Part shown: one piece after another, positions 16,746-25,495 of the stretch | How the letters are laid out: every line of letters starts with the position of its first letter | Numbering within the stretch: the stretch's first letter is position 1 | Origin: Erysipelotrichaceae bacterium | Lineage (GTDB): Bacteria; Bacillota_I; Bacilli_A; Erysipelotrichales; Erysipelotrichaceae | Assembly: GCA_015058875.1 (NCBI GenBank) | Contig: SVBN01000003.1 | Span: forward strand, 1 to 64,000 | Direction of reading: 5' to 3' | Length of the DNA stretch: 64,000 nt | The notes under the pieces: model-generated | Databases searched by the model: none | What the model saw: the letters and a program-made list of their open reading frames with translations, nothing else | What the model was told of the DNA's origin: nothing | Position numbers and translations under genes: made by a program

Positions 16746-18629
16746 TCAGCTGTTGATCCCGTATTTCTTCATATACCGCCAGAGTGTAGTCTTGGAGATG
16801 CCAAGCTCCTGTGCCACCTTTTCCCTGGAACCCTGATGTTTCTGCAGAAGCTGTGTAATCTCCACCGCTTTCTTTTCCCGGAATGTAATGACCTCTCCTT
16901 CGGTATTTCTTGCAAGTACCGGGAATGACTGATCAAGCTGTCTTCTGACAAACAGCTCATCTGCATCTCTCTTCTGGCAGAGCAAAACGATCTTCTGACA
17001 CACATTCCGCACCTGCTGCACATTGCCCGGCCAGTCATATCCTTTCAGCAGTTCTTCCGCACCTTTCGTCAGATGCACGTAGCGGTCATATTCTTTCTGG
17101 CATTCGCTCATGAATCTGTGCACATACATACCGATATCCTCCCGCCTGTTTCTCAGCGGTTCAATATCAATTTTTACAATGGACATCTCATAATATAGAT
17201 CACTCCGGAACAGTCCGTGTTCCACCATATCCACCAGATCACGTTCCGTTGAAGCCATTACTCTCACATTGGCGGATGTATACATGCCTCCGGTGCCGAA
17301 ATACCTTCTGCCGCGGATCAGCTGGTGCAGATAATACTGTCCCGCCGGATCCAGCGTATCGACATCCTTCAGATACAGGGTTCCGTCCTGTGCCAGTTCC
17401 GCATAGGAAGGCTCAGGATCCCCTGTTTCTCCGAACAGAAGCTTCCGGATATCCGCGGGATCGGAAGATGCACATTCCACCTCAATAAAGCTGTTGTCAC
17501 GAACCAGAGAGTCATTGTGTATGCACTCCGCCAGCATCTTTTTCTCCACGCCGCGCTCACCGGTAATCAGCACCGGCACCTGGAATCCGGCAATCTGCCG
17601 GGCTGTACGGCGGATATCCTTCATCTGCAGGGACATCCACTCCGTTGTCTCAAACGATCTTGCGGCGACAAATCCTCTTGCGAGCAGTTCCCTTCTCAGT
17701 TCCTGGTCCAGCTGACGGATTCTGCGTCCTTCCTGGAATGTCAGAATCGCTGTTTCAATTTCTCCGTTTACTTCAACCGGTGAAATATTGACCGCATAGC
17801 TGACGTTGTTCAGCAGAATCATGGAGGAAAAAGTTTCACGCCCTTCGTAAATCGCATCATTCAGCTGACGCAGAGATATTTCCGGAATCAGGTCCTGAAT
17901 CCTTTTTCCGATGATTTCCTGCATATCCAGAGAGAGGATATTCATCATGACCCTGTTTGCCCTCAGAATCTGGTTGGTTTTTCCGACCTGCAGGATACCG
18001 TTGAAGTTGTTCTCCACCATTGCGGTGATTTCCGCGGTATCATTGCGTTTTGTGTCGGTCAGCTGGCAGATCATCTCCGCCATGTTCAGTGTTTCGGACA
18101 GACCTTCCGTTCCGCCAGAGGCAAAAAATGCCGGAAGACCGTACGCACCTGCTTTTTCACAGCTGTGTCTGCCGCCGATCACGGCATCCATGCCGTCTCT
18201 GACAGCATCCTGAAGCACCTGATCGATTTCATCCATGCTGTTGAGCAGATATCTGCGCAGACGGATATGGAACAGTTCTTCAAAATGCTCTACATCGCAG
18301 TACATATTGGAAAAGCCGATCAGAGCGATGGCAGGACTGGTTTTTTTCAGCTGTTCACATACTTCTCTGATCAGGATGCCCAGTTCCTGGGCGGTGATTC
18401 TCAGCGGCACAACCGGCACTCTGGTCATCTCCGACAGCATCTGTGCCTGCAGGCCTCTGGCGATGAACAGGTCACAGTTTTCATGTATCAGCTGTTCTGC
18501 CACCGTTTTCACATCACTTGTGGAAAGCTGCTCAATGAAGATCGGTTCAATATGCGGATATTTCCGGATTTCCGAACTGACTGTTTCCTTCGGAATTGAT
18601 CCAGGCAGAAATACTGCTGTTTTTGCCAT
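16746..18629 (-). CDS. PrpR-like regulator with degenerate sigma-54 AAA+ domain
   Basis: This 627-residue protein begins with a PrpR-N sensor domain (about 1-190), then a PAS-like domain (about 200-310), an AAA+ region (about 330-550) and a Fis-type HTH at the end (QELGISKTTLWRYMKKYG). The AAA+ part keeps a DGTLYLKDVD Walker B region and an R-finger area (FRSDLYYEMS). Its Walker A is altered to GERGVEKK, and the GAFTGA loop that contacts sigma-54 is absent: the segment after LLFGETGD is shortened. It therefore probably regulates without sigma-54, as TyrR does. It starts 2 bp after the stop of the CdaR-like gene, so they are coupled. Confidence 0.8.
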   Translation of the reverse strand: MAKTAVFLPGSIPKETVSSEIRKYPHIEPIFIEQLSTSDVKTVAEQLIHENCDLFIARGLQAQMLSEMTRVPVVPLRITAQELGILIREVCEQLKKTSPAIALIGFSNMYCDVEHFEELFHIRLRRYLLNSMDEIDQVLQDAVRDGMDAVIGGRHSCEKAGAYGLPAFFASGGTEGLSETLNMAEMICQLTDTKRNDTAEITAMVENNFNGILQVGKTNQILRANRVMMNILSLDMQEIIGKRIQDLIPEISLRQLNDAIYEGRETFSSMILLNNVSYAVNISPVEVNGEIETAILTFQEGRRIRQLDQELRRELLARGFVAARSFETTEWMSLQMKDIRRTARQIAGFQVPVLITGERGVEKKMLAECIHNDSLVRDNSFIEVECASSDPADIRKLLFGETGDPEPSYAELAQDGTLYLKDVDTLDPAGQYYLHQLIRGRRYFGTGGMYTSANVRVMASTERDLVDMVEHGLFRSDLYYEMSIVKIDIEPLRNRREDIGMYVHRFMSECQKEYDRYVHLTKGAEELLKGYDWPGNVQQVRNVCQKIVLLCQKRDADELFVRRQLDQSFPVLARNTEGEVITFREKKAVEITQLLQKHQGSREKVAQELGISKTTLWRYMKKYGINS

Positions 18630-18631
18630 GC

Positions 18632-19678
18632 TTACCTCCCGCTTTTCTGATGGTTTCTGACCATCAGTGCTGTTCTGAATGTCATTGCATCGTCAAATTT
18701 TCTGAGATCAAGACCGGTATCTTTCTGAATCTTATTCAGACGGTAGATCAGTGTGTTCCGATTGATATACAGTTTTTTTGCTGTTTCGGATATATTCAGA
18801 TCATTTTCCAGAAACTTCCTGATTGTAAACAGCATCTCCTCATCGTTCACAATCAAATCCAGATCAGTCTCTTCCAGATATTCCCGGCATTCTTCCTGTA
18901 ACATTCTTCCGATGACTCCCGCATATCCGAGGTGTCCGCTCACCATCACCGCCTTTGCCGGGTCACAGGCACAGGCTGCTTTCATTGCCAGATCCGCCTC
19001 TCTGTACAATTCCGGCAGATCCAGAAGATTCGTGGAGACTGTACTGATGCCTGCTGATGCGGAAATGCCGTACTCACTTTCCAGCTGTTTCAGCTGCTGT
19101 GCAAAAAGCCGTTCGGGATCCTCCCGGTTATCCTCCCGGATGAGGATGACGTTTCTTTCATCGTCAAGGAATATAAAGTCCCTGTCATGCGATATCAGGA
19201 AGGTATCGCAGAAATGAAAGAATCTCGGCTGATATCCTGAAAGAGCATGAACCACAGCGACATAATGGCCAACCATATCATTAATGTTTATGCCTTTCAG
19301 TTTTTCATACAGCACACCTTCCGGGATCAGTCCGTACAGAACCTTCCGCAGCAGTTCGGTCTGTGTTTCTGCCGACTCATCTTCCTTCATCATAATTTTC
19401 AGGAATGATGCGATCAGCGATGCCTGTTCCGCCGCTGAAGATTCCGTGCTGTACACAAATACCGCATAACGGTTGGCTGAGCTGGCAGGAAGGGTCCTGA
19501 ACGTGATCCCATTCTGCACAAAAAGATCCTGTTCCATGCGGAATCCGCTGATCGTTTTTCCGATCTGTGATTCATCGGAGCAGGCGACAATTTCCCCATT
19601 TCTGTCTGCAACTCCGAACACCGGACGAATTGTCATGCGAAGCTCCGATATGATTCTCTGATAAAAACGATTCATCAT
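18632..19678 (-). CDS. CdaR-like carbohydrate-diacid regulator (PucR/CdaR HTH)
   Basis: This 348-residue protein begins with a short sugar-diacid-recognition-type N-terminus, has a GGDEF-like CdaR middle (ISASAGISTVSTNLLDL), and ends in the PucR/CdaR helix-turn-helix (LNISETAKKLYINRNTLIYRLNKIQKDTGLDL). In E. coli, CdaR activates garD, gudPXD and garPLRK in response to galactarate or glucarate, which matches the operon 4 kb away. Upstream of this gene lies an exact copy of a 17-bp motif also found at the permease promoter. ATGs at 19678 and 19675 are both usable; GAGGG precedes them. It forms an operon with the PrpR-like gene and possibly the AKR. Confidence 0.83.
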   Translation of the reverse strand: MMNRFYQRIISELRMTIRPVFGVADRNGEIVACSDESQIGKTISGFRMEQDLFVQNGITFRTLPASSANRYAVFVYSTESSAAEQASLIASFLKIMMKEDESAETQTELLRKVLYGLIPEGVLYEKLKGININDMVGHYVAVVHALSGYQPRFFHFCDTFLISHDRDFIFLDDERNVILIREDNREDPERLFAQQLKQLESEYGISASAGISTVSTNLLDLPELYREADLAMKAACACDPAKAVMVSGHLGYAGVIGRMLQEECREYLEETDLDLIVNDEEMLFTIRKFLENDLNISETAKKLYINRNTLIYRLNKIQKDTGLDLRKFDDAMTFRTALMVRNHQKSGR

Positions 19679-19711
19679 TTTTCTGCCCTCTGTTTCAAAA
19701 TGAACTGTAGC

Positions 19712-19736
19712 ATTTCATGTATTTCAAAGTTATCAC
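19712..19736 (-). promoter_or_regulatory. Second copy of the shared 17-bp element, upstream of the CdaR-like gene
   Basis: ATTTCATGTATTTCAAA (19712-19728) followed by GTTATCAC (19729-19736) repeats the arrangement at 14568-14596, where the same 17 bases are followed by four extra A and GTTATGAC. On the minus strand it reads as a TGAAAT-AC-ATGAAAT direct repeat. It is a candidate operator for the CdaR-like or PrpR-like protein. The identity is seen directly; the role is inferred. Confidence 0.6.
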
Positions 19737-19782
19737 AATTTTTCATGACGGACAATGCCGGAACAGACGGCTGTATCCGGTC

Positions 19783-20646
19783 TCATTCACTCTCAGCATT
19801 TCTCTGAAACCATGCTCTCAGCTTCTTTTCATTCTCCTTCAGGCAGACCGCATAATATGTGAGCTTTGCGTCCGGATCCGTGAGAGGCACAAAAATCCGG
19901 TTCGGATTGGATTCCCTGCGGAATACACGCAGCGTCAGATCCGTCGCAAATGCGGGAAGCGAAGATGAGTTCACGATTTCATTCAGGGAATCAAGACTGC
20001 TCTGCTTCAGCAGTTTTGAATCCGGCATGTTTTTACGGGTGATACGTTCCCATACACCGACCTGATCCGCTATCACAAATGTCTCGCCGTTCATGTCCGC
20101 AAAACTGACGCCGGTATCACGGAACATTGCGGCCGGATGTGCGGGAATCAGTGAAATAAAGAGCTGCTCACTGCCGCATTTTCTGCAGACCAGATTCTCA
20201 TCCTGCACAGGATAAGACAGCACAGCCATGGTATACTTCCTGCTTCTGACGCCTTTCAGCAGTTTTTCTTCCTCTTCTATTTCCGAGGAAACTGCCATTC
20301 CCGGATACAGGGAAGAAAGCATTGCGGGCATTTCCATCATCGGACCCGGTGCACAGTATCCGACGGAAATTGTATGCAGGCTGCTGTCATAATTCCGTAC
20401 AATCCGAATCATTTCCTCTTCCGACTGCAGGATTCTCTCCGCATGCATTGCGGCGAGCTTTCCGGTCTCATTCAGGGTAATCCGGTTTTTCGTACGTTCA
20501 AACAAAGAAACTCCCATCAGATCTTCCAGTTTCTGCATGGACCTGCTCAATGCAGGCTGGGAAATATGAAGATGTTCCGAAGCGGCGGAAAGTGTTCCAT
20601 ATTGATAAAAAGCTGCCAGTGCTTCCAGTAAATAGATTTCAATCAT
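19783..20646 (-). CDS. LysR family regulator divergent from AKR cluster
   Basis: This 287-residue protein has the LysR HTH (LLEALAAFYQYGTLSAASEHL, SQPALSRSMQKLEDLMG) and an effector domain with a CxxC-like spacing (VCRKCG near residue 145). Start 20646 is preferred over the longer frame because GAGGG lies just before it. It is divergent from the four-AKR operon with about 110 bp between, and probably regulates it. The effector is unknown; a small aldehyde or ketone that the reductases act on would fit. Confidence 0.85.
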   Translation of the reverse strand: MIEIYLLEALAAFYQYGTLSAASEHLHISQPALSRSMQKLEDLMGVSLFERTKNRITLNETGKLAAMHAERILQSEEEMIRIVRNYDSSLHTISVGYCAPGPMMEMPAMLSSLYPGMAVSSEIEEEEKLLKGVRSRKYTMAVLSYPVQDENLVCRKCGSEQLFISLIPAHPAAMFRDTGVSFADMNGETFVIADQVGVWERITRKNMPDSKLLKQSSLDSLNEIVNSSSLPAFATDLTLRVFRRESNPNRIFVPLTDPDAKLTYYAVCLKENEKKLRAWFQRNAESE

Positions 20647-20756
20647 AAAGCCCTCACTATGCGTTTCAATTATAGCAGACATTCTTAACCGGCATTGTAC
20701 AACATGTTTTTTACCGTTTATTCTGTAAGCGTAAGGAAAAACAAGGAGGAATACAT

Positions 20757-21602
20757 ATGGAATACTTCACATTAAACAACGGAAACAGAATGCCGATGAA
20801 CGGCATCGGCGTCTTTCTGCTCAAACCCGCGGAAACAGAGACGTCCGTGCTCAGTGCACTGACCGACGGAATCCGCCTGATCGATACGGCAAACGCATAC
20901 ATGAATGAAAAGGCAGTAGGCAGAGCTATCGCAAAAAGCGGTGTAAAGCGGGAAGAAATCTTCCTTGTGACAAAGCTGTGGCCGACAGTTTATGAAGATG
21001 AAAATGCCGTTGATGAAACACTGGCAAGACTCGGAACGGATTATGTGGATCTGCTCTTCCTGCACCAGCCTGCAGGTAACTGGAGAGCCGGATACAGACT
21101 GATGGAAAAAGCATATAAAGAAGGAAAGGTCAGAGCACTCGGTGTTTCCAACTTCCCGGAAGAATGGCTGAAGGAACTGATTGAAACCGCGGAAGTAAAG
21201 CCGCAGATGGTTCAGGTGGAAGCGCATCCCTATTACCCGCAGACACAGCTGAAAAAACTTCTGGCAGAAACCGGCATGGGTCTGATGGCATGGTACCCGC
21301 TTGGACACGGCGACAAAAACCTGGTCAATGAGCCGGTATTCACAAAGCTTGCGGAGAAATACGGAAAGACAAATGCCCAGATCATCCTCAGATGGCATAT
21401 CCAGAGCGGCAATGTCGTGATTCCGGGTTCCAAAAACCCTGCGCATATCCGCGACAATCTGAACATCTTCGACTTCGCGCTTACCGATGAGGACATGGCT
21501 GAGATCGCCGCTGTCGATAAGAATGTCAGATACTACAACGCAACCATCGAAGATGCACAGAAATACGCTCACATGAACATGGATTTCAACAGTCAGGAAT
21601 AG
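20757..21602 (+). CDS. Aldo/keto reductase, type A copy 1
   Basis: This 281-residue AKR has an intact tetrad: LIDTANAYMNE (Asp and Tyr), LVTKLWPT (Lys), LFLHQPAG (His). IPGSKNP near residue 225 is the cofactor-phosphate loop, suggesting NADPH. AAGGAGG lies before the start. It is first of an operon of six genes. It groups with the third AKR (22955) by shared HQP/HHP and GYRLMEKAYKEGK segments, against the other two, so the operon looks like a duplicated two-gene block. The substrate is unknown; the family includes 2,5-diketo-gluconate reductases and methylglyoxal-type reductases. Confidence 0.85.
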   Translation: MEYFTLNNGNRMPMNGIGVFLLKPAETETSVLSALTDGIRLIDTANAYMNEKAVGRAIAKSGVKREEIFLVTKLWPTVYEDENAVDETLARLGTDYVDLLFLHQPAGNWRAGYRLMEKAYKEGKVRALGVSNFPEEWLKELIETAEVKPQMVQVEAHPYYPQTQLKKLLAETGMGLMAWYPLGHGDKNLVNEPVFTKLAEKYGKTNAQIILRWHIQSGNVVIPGSKNPAHIRDNLNIFDFALTDEDMAEIAAVDKNVRYYNATIEDAQKYAHMNMDFNSQE

Positions 21603-21615
21603 GAGAAGAAACAGA

Positions 21616-22482
21616 ATGGAATATACACTACTGAATACCGGTGCAAAAATGCCGATGGTCGGCTTTGGAGTCTTCCAGATTCCGGATGCGGAAGAGTGCA
21701 GAAGAGTAGTCATTGACGCCATCAAAGCAGGATACCGTTCCTTTGATACCGCAGCTTCCTATATGAATGAAGAAGCTGTCGGAGCCGCAATCCGGGAAGC
21801 AGTCAATTCCGGCCTTGTGACAAGAGAAGAACTGTTCATCACATCCAAGATGTGGGTACAGGACATGAAGAACTACGATACCGCAAAGCAGGCAATCGAA
21901 ACATCCCTTTCCAAACTCGGACTGGAATATCTTGATCTCTATCTGCTGCATCAGTCCATGGGCAACTACTTCGAGGCATACCGCGCCATGGAGGACGCAT
22001 ATAAGGAAGGAAAGCTTAAGGCAATCGGCGTTTCCAACTTCTTCCCGCATACGCTGGTCAATTTCTGCGAGACCGTTGAAATCATTCCGGCAGTCAACCA
22101 GGTGGAACTGCATCCCTTCTTTGCCCAGCCGCAGGCTCTGGAAGTTATGAAGGAATACGGCGTTCAGCCGGAAGCGTGGGCACCGCTGGCGGAAGGAAAG
22201 CACGGCATCTTCACTCATCCCCTGCTCACTGAGATCGGCGAACGCTACGGTAAAACAGCCGCCCAGGTTGTTCTGAGATGGAATGTGCAGAGAGGCGTCG
22301 TCATTCTGCCCAAGAGCACAAAGCCGGAACGCATGGCACAGAATATGGATATCCTGGACTTCACAATGACGGATGAGGAAATGGAACAGATCAGCGCCCT
22401 TTCCCTGGATCACAGCGAAATCATCAACCACTTTGACCCCAAGCTCGTACAGTTCCTCAACAGAAGAAAGATCCATGATTGA
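21616..22482 (+). CDS. Aldo/keto reductase, type B copy 1
   Basis: This 288-residue AKR has FDTAASYMNEEAVG (Asp and Tyr), ITSKMWVQD (Lys) and LYLLHQSMG (His). ILPKSTKPERM is the cofactor loop, where Lys and Ser-Thr replace the PGSK of type A copies. It follows the first AKR by 13 bp with GGAGAAG as ribosome site. It is closely similar to the AKR at 23895 (shared TSKMWVQDM, YDTA and NVQR.VVILPKST-like blocks). An NAD(P)H-linked carbonyl reductase role is expected. Confidence 0.85.
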   Translation: MEYTLLNTGAKMPMVGFGVFQIPDAEECRRVVIDAIKAGYRSFDTAASYMNEEAVGAAIREAVNSGLVTREELFITSKMWVQDMKNYDTAKQAIETSLSKLGLEYLDLYLLHQSMGNYFEAYRAMEDAYKEGKLKAIGVSNFFPHTLVNFCETVEIIPAVNQVELHPFFAQPQALEVMKEYGVQPEAWAPLAEGKHGIFTHPLLTEIGERYGKTAAQVVLRWNVQRGVVILPKSTKPERMAQNMDILDFTMTDEEMEQISALSLDHSEIINHFDPKLVQFLNRRKIHD

Positions 22483-22494
22483 AAGGTGAAGTAT

Positions 22495-22944
22495 ATGAAC
22501 ATCCTGTTTATCAACGGAAGCCCGGAAAGAAACGGCAATACCTCAAAACTGGCCGCGGAGCTTCTGCGCGGAAAAGAATATCTGACGCTTCAGCTGACCG
22601 ATTACCGGATCAATGCCTACGGGCAGACACTTCCCGGAGATCAGTTTGATGAAGTGATCGCTGAAATGAAGAAAGCGGATACCGTTGTCATCGGTTCGCC
22701 GGTATACTGGCACAATATCTGCGGTTCCGTCCGCAATCTGCTGGACCGCTGTTACGGACCTGTTTCCTCCGGTGCATTCTCGGGAAAGAAACTGTTCTTC
22801 ATCTTCCAGGGTGCTTCTCCGGAAGAATGGATGATGGAAGCCGGTGAATATACAATGTCCCGGTTTGCCGGTCTGTACGGCTTCGAATACTGCGGCATGG
22901 TGTATGACAGGGGAAGCGCCGCAAAACTCAGCGGAAAACTGTAA
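22495..22944 (+). CDS. NADPH-dependent FMN reductase / flavodoxin-like protein
   Basis: This 149-residue flavodoxin fold has the FMN phosphate loop INGSPERNGNT near the N-terminus and VIGSPVYWHNICG around residue 70, as in NAD(P)H:quinone or iron-sulfur flavoproteins. AGGTGA precedes the ATG at 22495; a GTG at 22486 is an alternative. It sits between the two AKR pairs and is shorter than usual (many are 175-200 residues), with a C-terminus that stops soon after the core fold. It may supply or accept electrons in the same redox process. Confidence 0.78.
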   Translation: MNILFINGSPERNGNTSKLAAELLRGKEYLTLQLTDYRINAYGQTLPGDQFDEVIAEMKKADTVVIGSPVYWHNICGSVRNLLDRCYGPVSSGAFSGKKLFFIFQGASPEEWMMEAGEYTMSRFAGLYGFEYCGMVYDRGSAAKLSGKL

Positions 22945-22954
22945 GGAGAAAATA

Positions 22955-23797
22955 ATGCTTAACCGGATGGAACTGAATAACGGACTGATCATCCCCCAGC
23001 TCGGCTTCGGAACAATCAGCCAGAGCGGTGAACAGATCATTGACAATGTGGCCTTTGCACTCAATAACGGCTATGACCTGATCGATACCGCAAACCGTTA
23101 CGGGAACGAAGTCGAAGTCGGACTCGGACTGAAGCGTTCCGGACTGAAGCGGGAAGATTATTTCCTTGAAACCAAACTTGGACCGACGCTGTATGAAAAA
23201 AACAGTGCGGTCGATGACACGCTTGTCCGTCTCGGTACGGACTATATCGATGCCATGATTCTGCATCACCCCGTAAACAACTATATCCACGGATACAGAA
23301 TGCTGGAAAAGGCATATAAGGAAGGCAAGCTGAGGGCGATCGGTCTCTCCAACTTCCCGGTCGAAAAGATTCAGGAAGTCCTGGACCAGTGCGAAATCCG
23401 TCCGATGATCATGCAGGTGGAATGCCACCCGTATTATCCTGCGGAAGCGGTTAAGCCGTTCTGCGATGCAGCAGGCATCCGTCTTCAGTCCTGGTTCCCG
23501 CTCGGACACGGAAGCCGGGATATGATGGATGAGGCACTGATCACTGAACTTGCCGCAAAGTACGGAAAGACAGCTGCGCAGATCATTCTCAGATGGCATA
23601 CCCAGATGGGATTCGGACTGGTTCCGGGCAGTAAATCTCATAACCATATTGCCGAGAATGCGGATATCTTTGATTTCACAATGACAGAGGAAGAAGTCAG
23701 AGCCATCACGGCGCTGAACAGACATGAACCGTTCTATCATGTTACGGAAGAATCCCTGCACAGAATGGCTGTCACAAAGTGCAATTTTGAGGAATAA
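22955..23797 (+). CDS. Aldo/keto reductase, type A copy 2
   Basis: This 280-residue AKR carries LIDTANRYGNEVE (Asp and Tyr), LETKLGPT (Lys) and MILHHPVN (His), with VPGSKSHNHI as cofactor loop. The start at 22955 has AAGGAG six bases upstream; a longer open frame from 22844 overlaps the flavodoxin gene and is not used. It closely resembles the first AKR of the operon, including WYPLGHG/WFPLGHG and IILRWH segments, so it probably arose by duplication. Confidence 0.85.
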   Translation: MLNRMELNNGLIIPQLGFGTISQSGEQIIDNVAFALNNGYDLIDTANRYGNEVEVGLGLKRSGLKREDYFLETKLGPTLYEKNSAVDDTLVRLGTDYIDAMILHHPVNNYIHGYRMLEKAYKEGKLRAIGLSNFPVEKIQEVLDQCEIRPMIMQVECHPYYPAEAVKPFCDAAGIRLQSWFPLGHGSRDMMDEALITELAAKYGKTAAQIILRWHTQMGFGLVPGSKSHNHIAENADIFDFTMTEEEVRAITALNRHEPFYHVTEESLHRMAVTKCNFEE

Positions 23798-23894
23798 TCC
23801 CCTGATCCGCGCTGTGTCATTTATAATCAGAATGTAAAAGACGGATATTCCGGATCCTTCCGTGATATCCTTTCTGCAATCATATGGAGGATTT

Positions 23895-24761
23895 ATGGAA
23901 TACAGAACATTAAGCAACGGAATTCAGATGCCTCTGGAAGGCTTCGGTGTCTTCCAGGTCAGAGACAAGGAAGAATGCAGGCAGTCGGTATTATGCGCAA
24001 TCCGGGCGGGCTACCGCCTGATTGACACAGCCGCAGCCTATACCAATGAGGACGCGGTCGGTGAAGCGGTACGTGAAGCGATTGCGGAAGGTCTCTGCAC
24101 AAGAGAGGAACTGTTCATCACATCCAAGATGTGGGTACAGGATATGCAGAACTATGATACAGCCATGGAGGCAATTGACCGCTCCATTGAAAAACTCGGT
24201 ATCGGACCGATGGATCTGTATCTTCTTCATCAGGCAATGGGAGACTATTTCAGTGCCTGGAGAGCCATGGAAGATGCCTATGAAGCCGGAAAGATCCGGG
24301 CAATCGGCGTTTCCAACTTCTATCCGAATATCCTGACAAATTTCTGCGAAACCGTCCGGATCCGTCCGATGGTCAATCAGGTGGAACTGCATCCCTACTA
24401 CACGCAGGAAGGCGCACTCAAAACAATGGAATACTACAATGTTGTACCGGAAGCCTGGGCACCGCTCGGCGGCGGCCGCTACAATCCGTTTGAAGATGAA
24501 ATGCTGAAGGGAATCGCCGAAGTGCATCACAAGACCGTCGGACAGGTTCTGCTGAGATGGAACGTGCAGAGAAATGTCGTCGTCATTCCCAAATCAACCC
24601 ATGAAAACAGAATCATTGAAAACTTCGATATCTGGGATTTCACTCTGACAGAAGAAGAAATGAAGCAGATATCCACATTGGATATGGGTTACTCCGGATC
24701 CCGGGCAAAGCACTTCGAACCTGACTTTATCAGAATGTGTCTGGGAAACAGGATTCACTGA
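23895..24761 (+). CDS. Aldo/keto reductase, type B copy 2
   Basis: This 288-residue AKR has LIDTAAAYTNEDAVG (Asp and Tyr), ITSKMWVQD (Lys) and LYLLHQAMG (His), with VIPKSTHENR as cofactor loop. It is a close paralogue of the AKR at 21616. The start at 23895 follows TGGAGGA. About 97 bp separate it from the previous AKR, more than elsewhere in the operon, and that gap could hold a weak internal promoter. The histidine phosphatase begins 1 bp after its stop. Confidence 0.85.
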   Translation: MEYRTLSNGIQMPLEGFGVFQVRDKEECRQSVLCAIRAGYRLIDTAAAYTNEDAVGEAVREAIAEGLCTREELFITSKMWVQDMQNYDTAMEAIDRSIEKLGIGPMDLYLLHQAMGDYFSAWRAMEDAYEAGKIRAIGVSNFYPNILTNFCETVRIRPMVNQVELHPYYTQEGALKTMEYYNVVPEAWAPLGGGRYNPFEDEMLKGIAEVHHKTVGQVLLRWNVQRNVVVIPKSTHENRIIENFDIWDFTLTEEEMKQISTLDMGYSGSRAKHFEPDFIRMCLGNRIH

Positions 24762-24762
24762 T

Positions 24763-25389
24763 ATGAAGACACTGTATCTGATGCGGCATGGCCAGACCAT
24801 GTTCAATGTCGCGCATAAGATTCAGGGATGGTGCGATGCCCCGCTGACAGATCTCGGCATCGCTCAGGCAGAAGTTGCCGGACAGTGGTTCCGTGATCAC
24901 AATGTGTCTTTTGATTATGCATATTCTTCCACATCGGAACGTGCGGCTGACACACTGGAACTGGTCACCGGCGGTGAAATGCCGTATGAACGGATCCGCG
25001 GCCTGAAGGAATGGTTCTTCGGCAAGCTGGAAGGACATGATGAATCTCTGAATCCCTCCTTCCCGTACGGAGACCAGTTCAAGCAGTACGGCGGCGAAGG
25101 CGAGCAGGAATTCCAGGACCGCTTTGTAAATACCGTGACCGCCCTGATGAATCATGCGGCGGATCATACAACAACATTGATCGTTGCGCACGGTGCAGCC
25201 TGCGGAACGTTCTTCAATAAATGGCAGGAATACACCCTGATTCCCAGAAAGCAGGGCATCGGAAACTGTGCGATCTTTAAATACTCTTATGACGGCGTGA
25301 TCTTCATGTGTGAGGATGTCATCATTCACGACTTCTCATATCTGGATCCCGAATTATCCAAATCCGTATACATTACGAAGAAGAACTGA
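24763..25389 (+). CDS. Histidine phosphatase family protein
   Basis: This 208-residue phosphoglycerate-mutase-like protein starts with the catalytic LMRHGQT motif (residues 7-12), has the conserved STSERAADT arginine block and VAHGAA with the second histidine. Such enzymes hydrolyse small phosphate esters through a phospho-histidine. It is nearly joined to the last AKR (1 bp apart), so it is translated with that operon, and its stop lies inside the operon terminator. Substrate unknown. Confidence 0.82.
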   Translation: MKTLYLMRHGQTMFNVAHKIQGWCDAPLTDLGIAQAEVAGQWFRDHNVSFDYAYSSTSERAADTLELVTGGEMPYERIRGLKEWFFGKLEGHDESLNPSFPYGDQFKQYGGEGEQEFQDRFVNTVTALMNHAADHTTTLIVAHGAACGTFFNKWQEYTLIPRKQGIGNCAIFKYSYDGVIFMCEDVIIHDFSYLDPELSKSVYITKKN

Positions 25390-25406
25390 ACCGGTTCTTC
25401 TTTTTT
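25378..25406 (+). terminator. Intrinsic terminator of the AKR operon
   Basis: AAGAAGAAC (25378-25386) pairs with GTTCTTCTT (25394-25402) and runs into TTTT. The stem overlaps the phosphatase stop codon. Confidence 0.8.
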
Positions 25407-25415
25407 CGTGCACGC

Positions 25416-25445
25416 AAAAAGCGGAGATCATTTCGATTCTCCGCT
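25416..25445 (-). terminator. Intrinsic terminator of the GH1 gene
   Basis: AGCGGAGA (25420-25427) pairs with TCTCCGCT (25438-25445). On the minus strand it is followed by TTTTT. It faces the AKR operon terminator. Confidence 0.78.
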
Positions 25446-25495
25446 CATATCCTCCGGTTTTCGGAATTCAGTCAGCCGGTTCTCCGTCAGTCATC

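Noticed and set aside
16731-16749. CTGAAAT/ATTTCAG hairpin at the end of the PrpR-like gene as a terminator
   Set aside because: No T-run follows on the minus strand, so read-through to the AKR gene remains possible.
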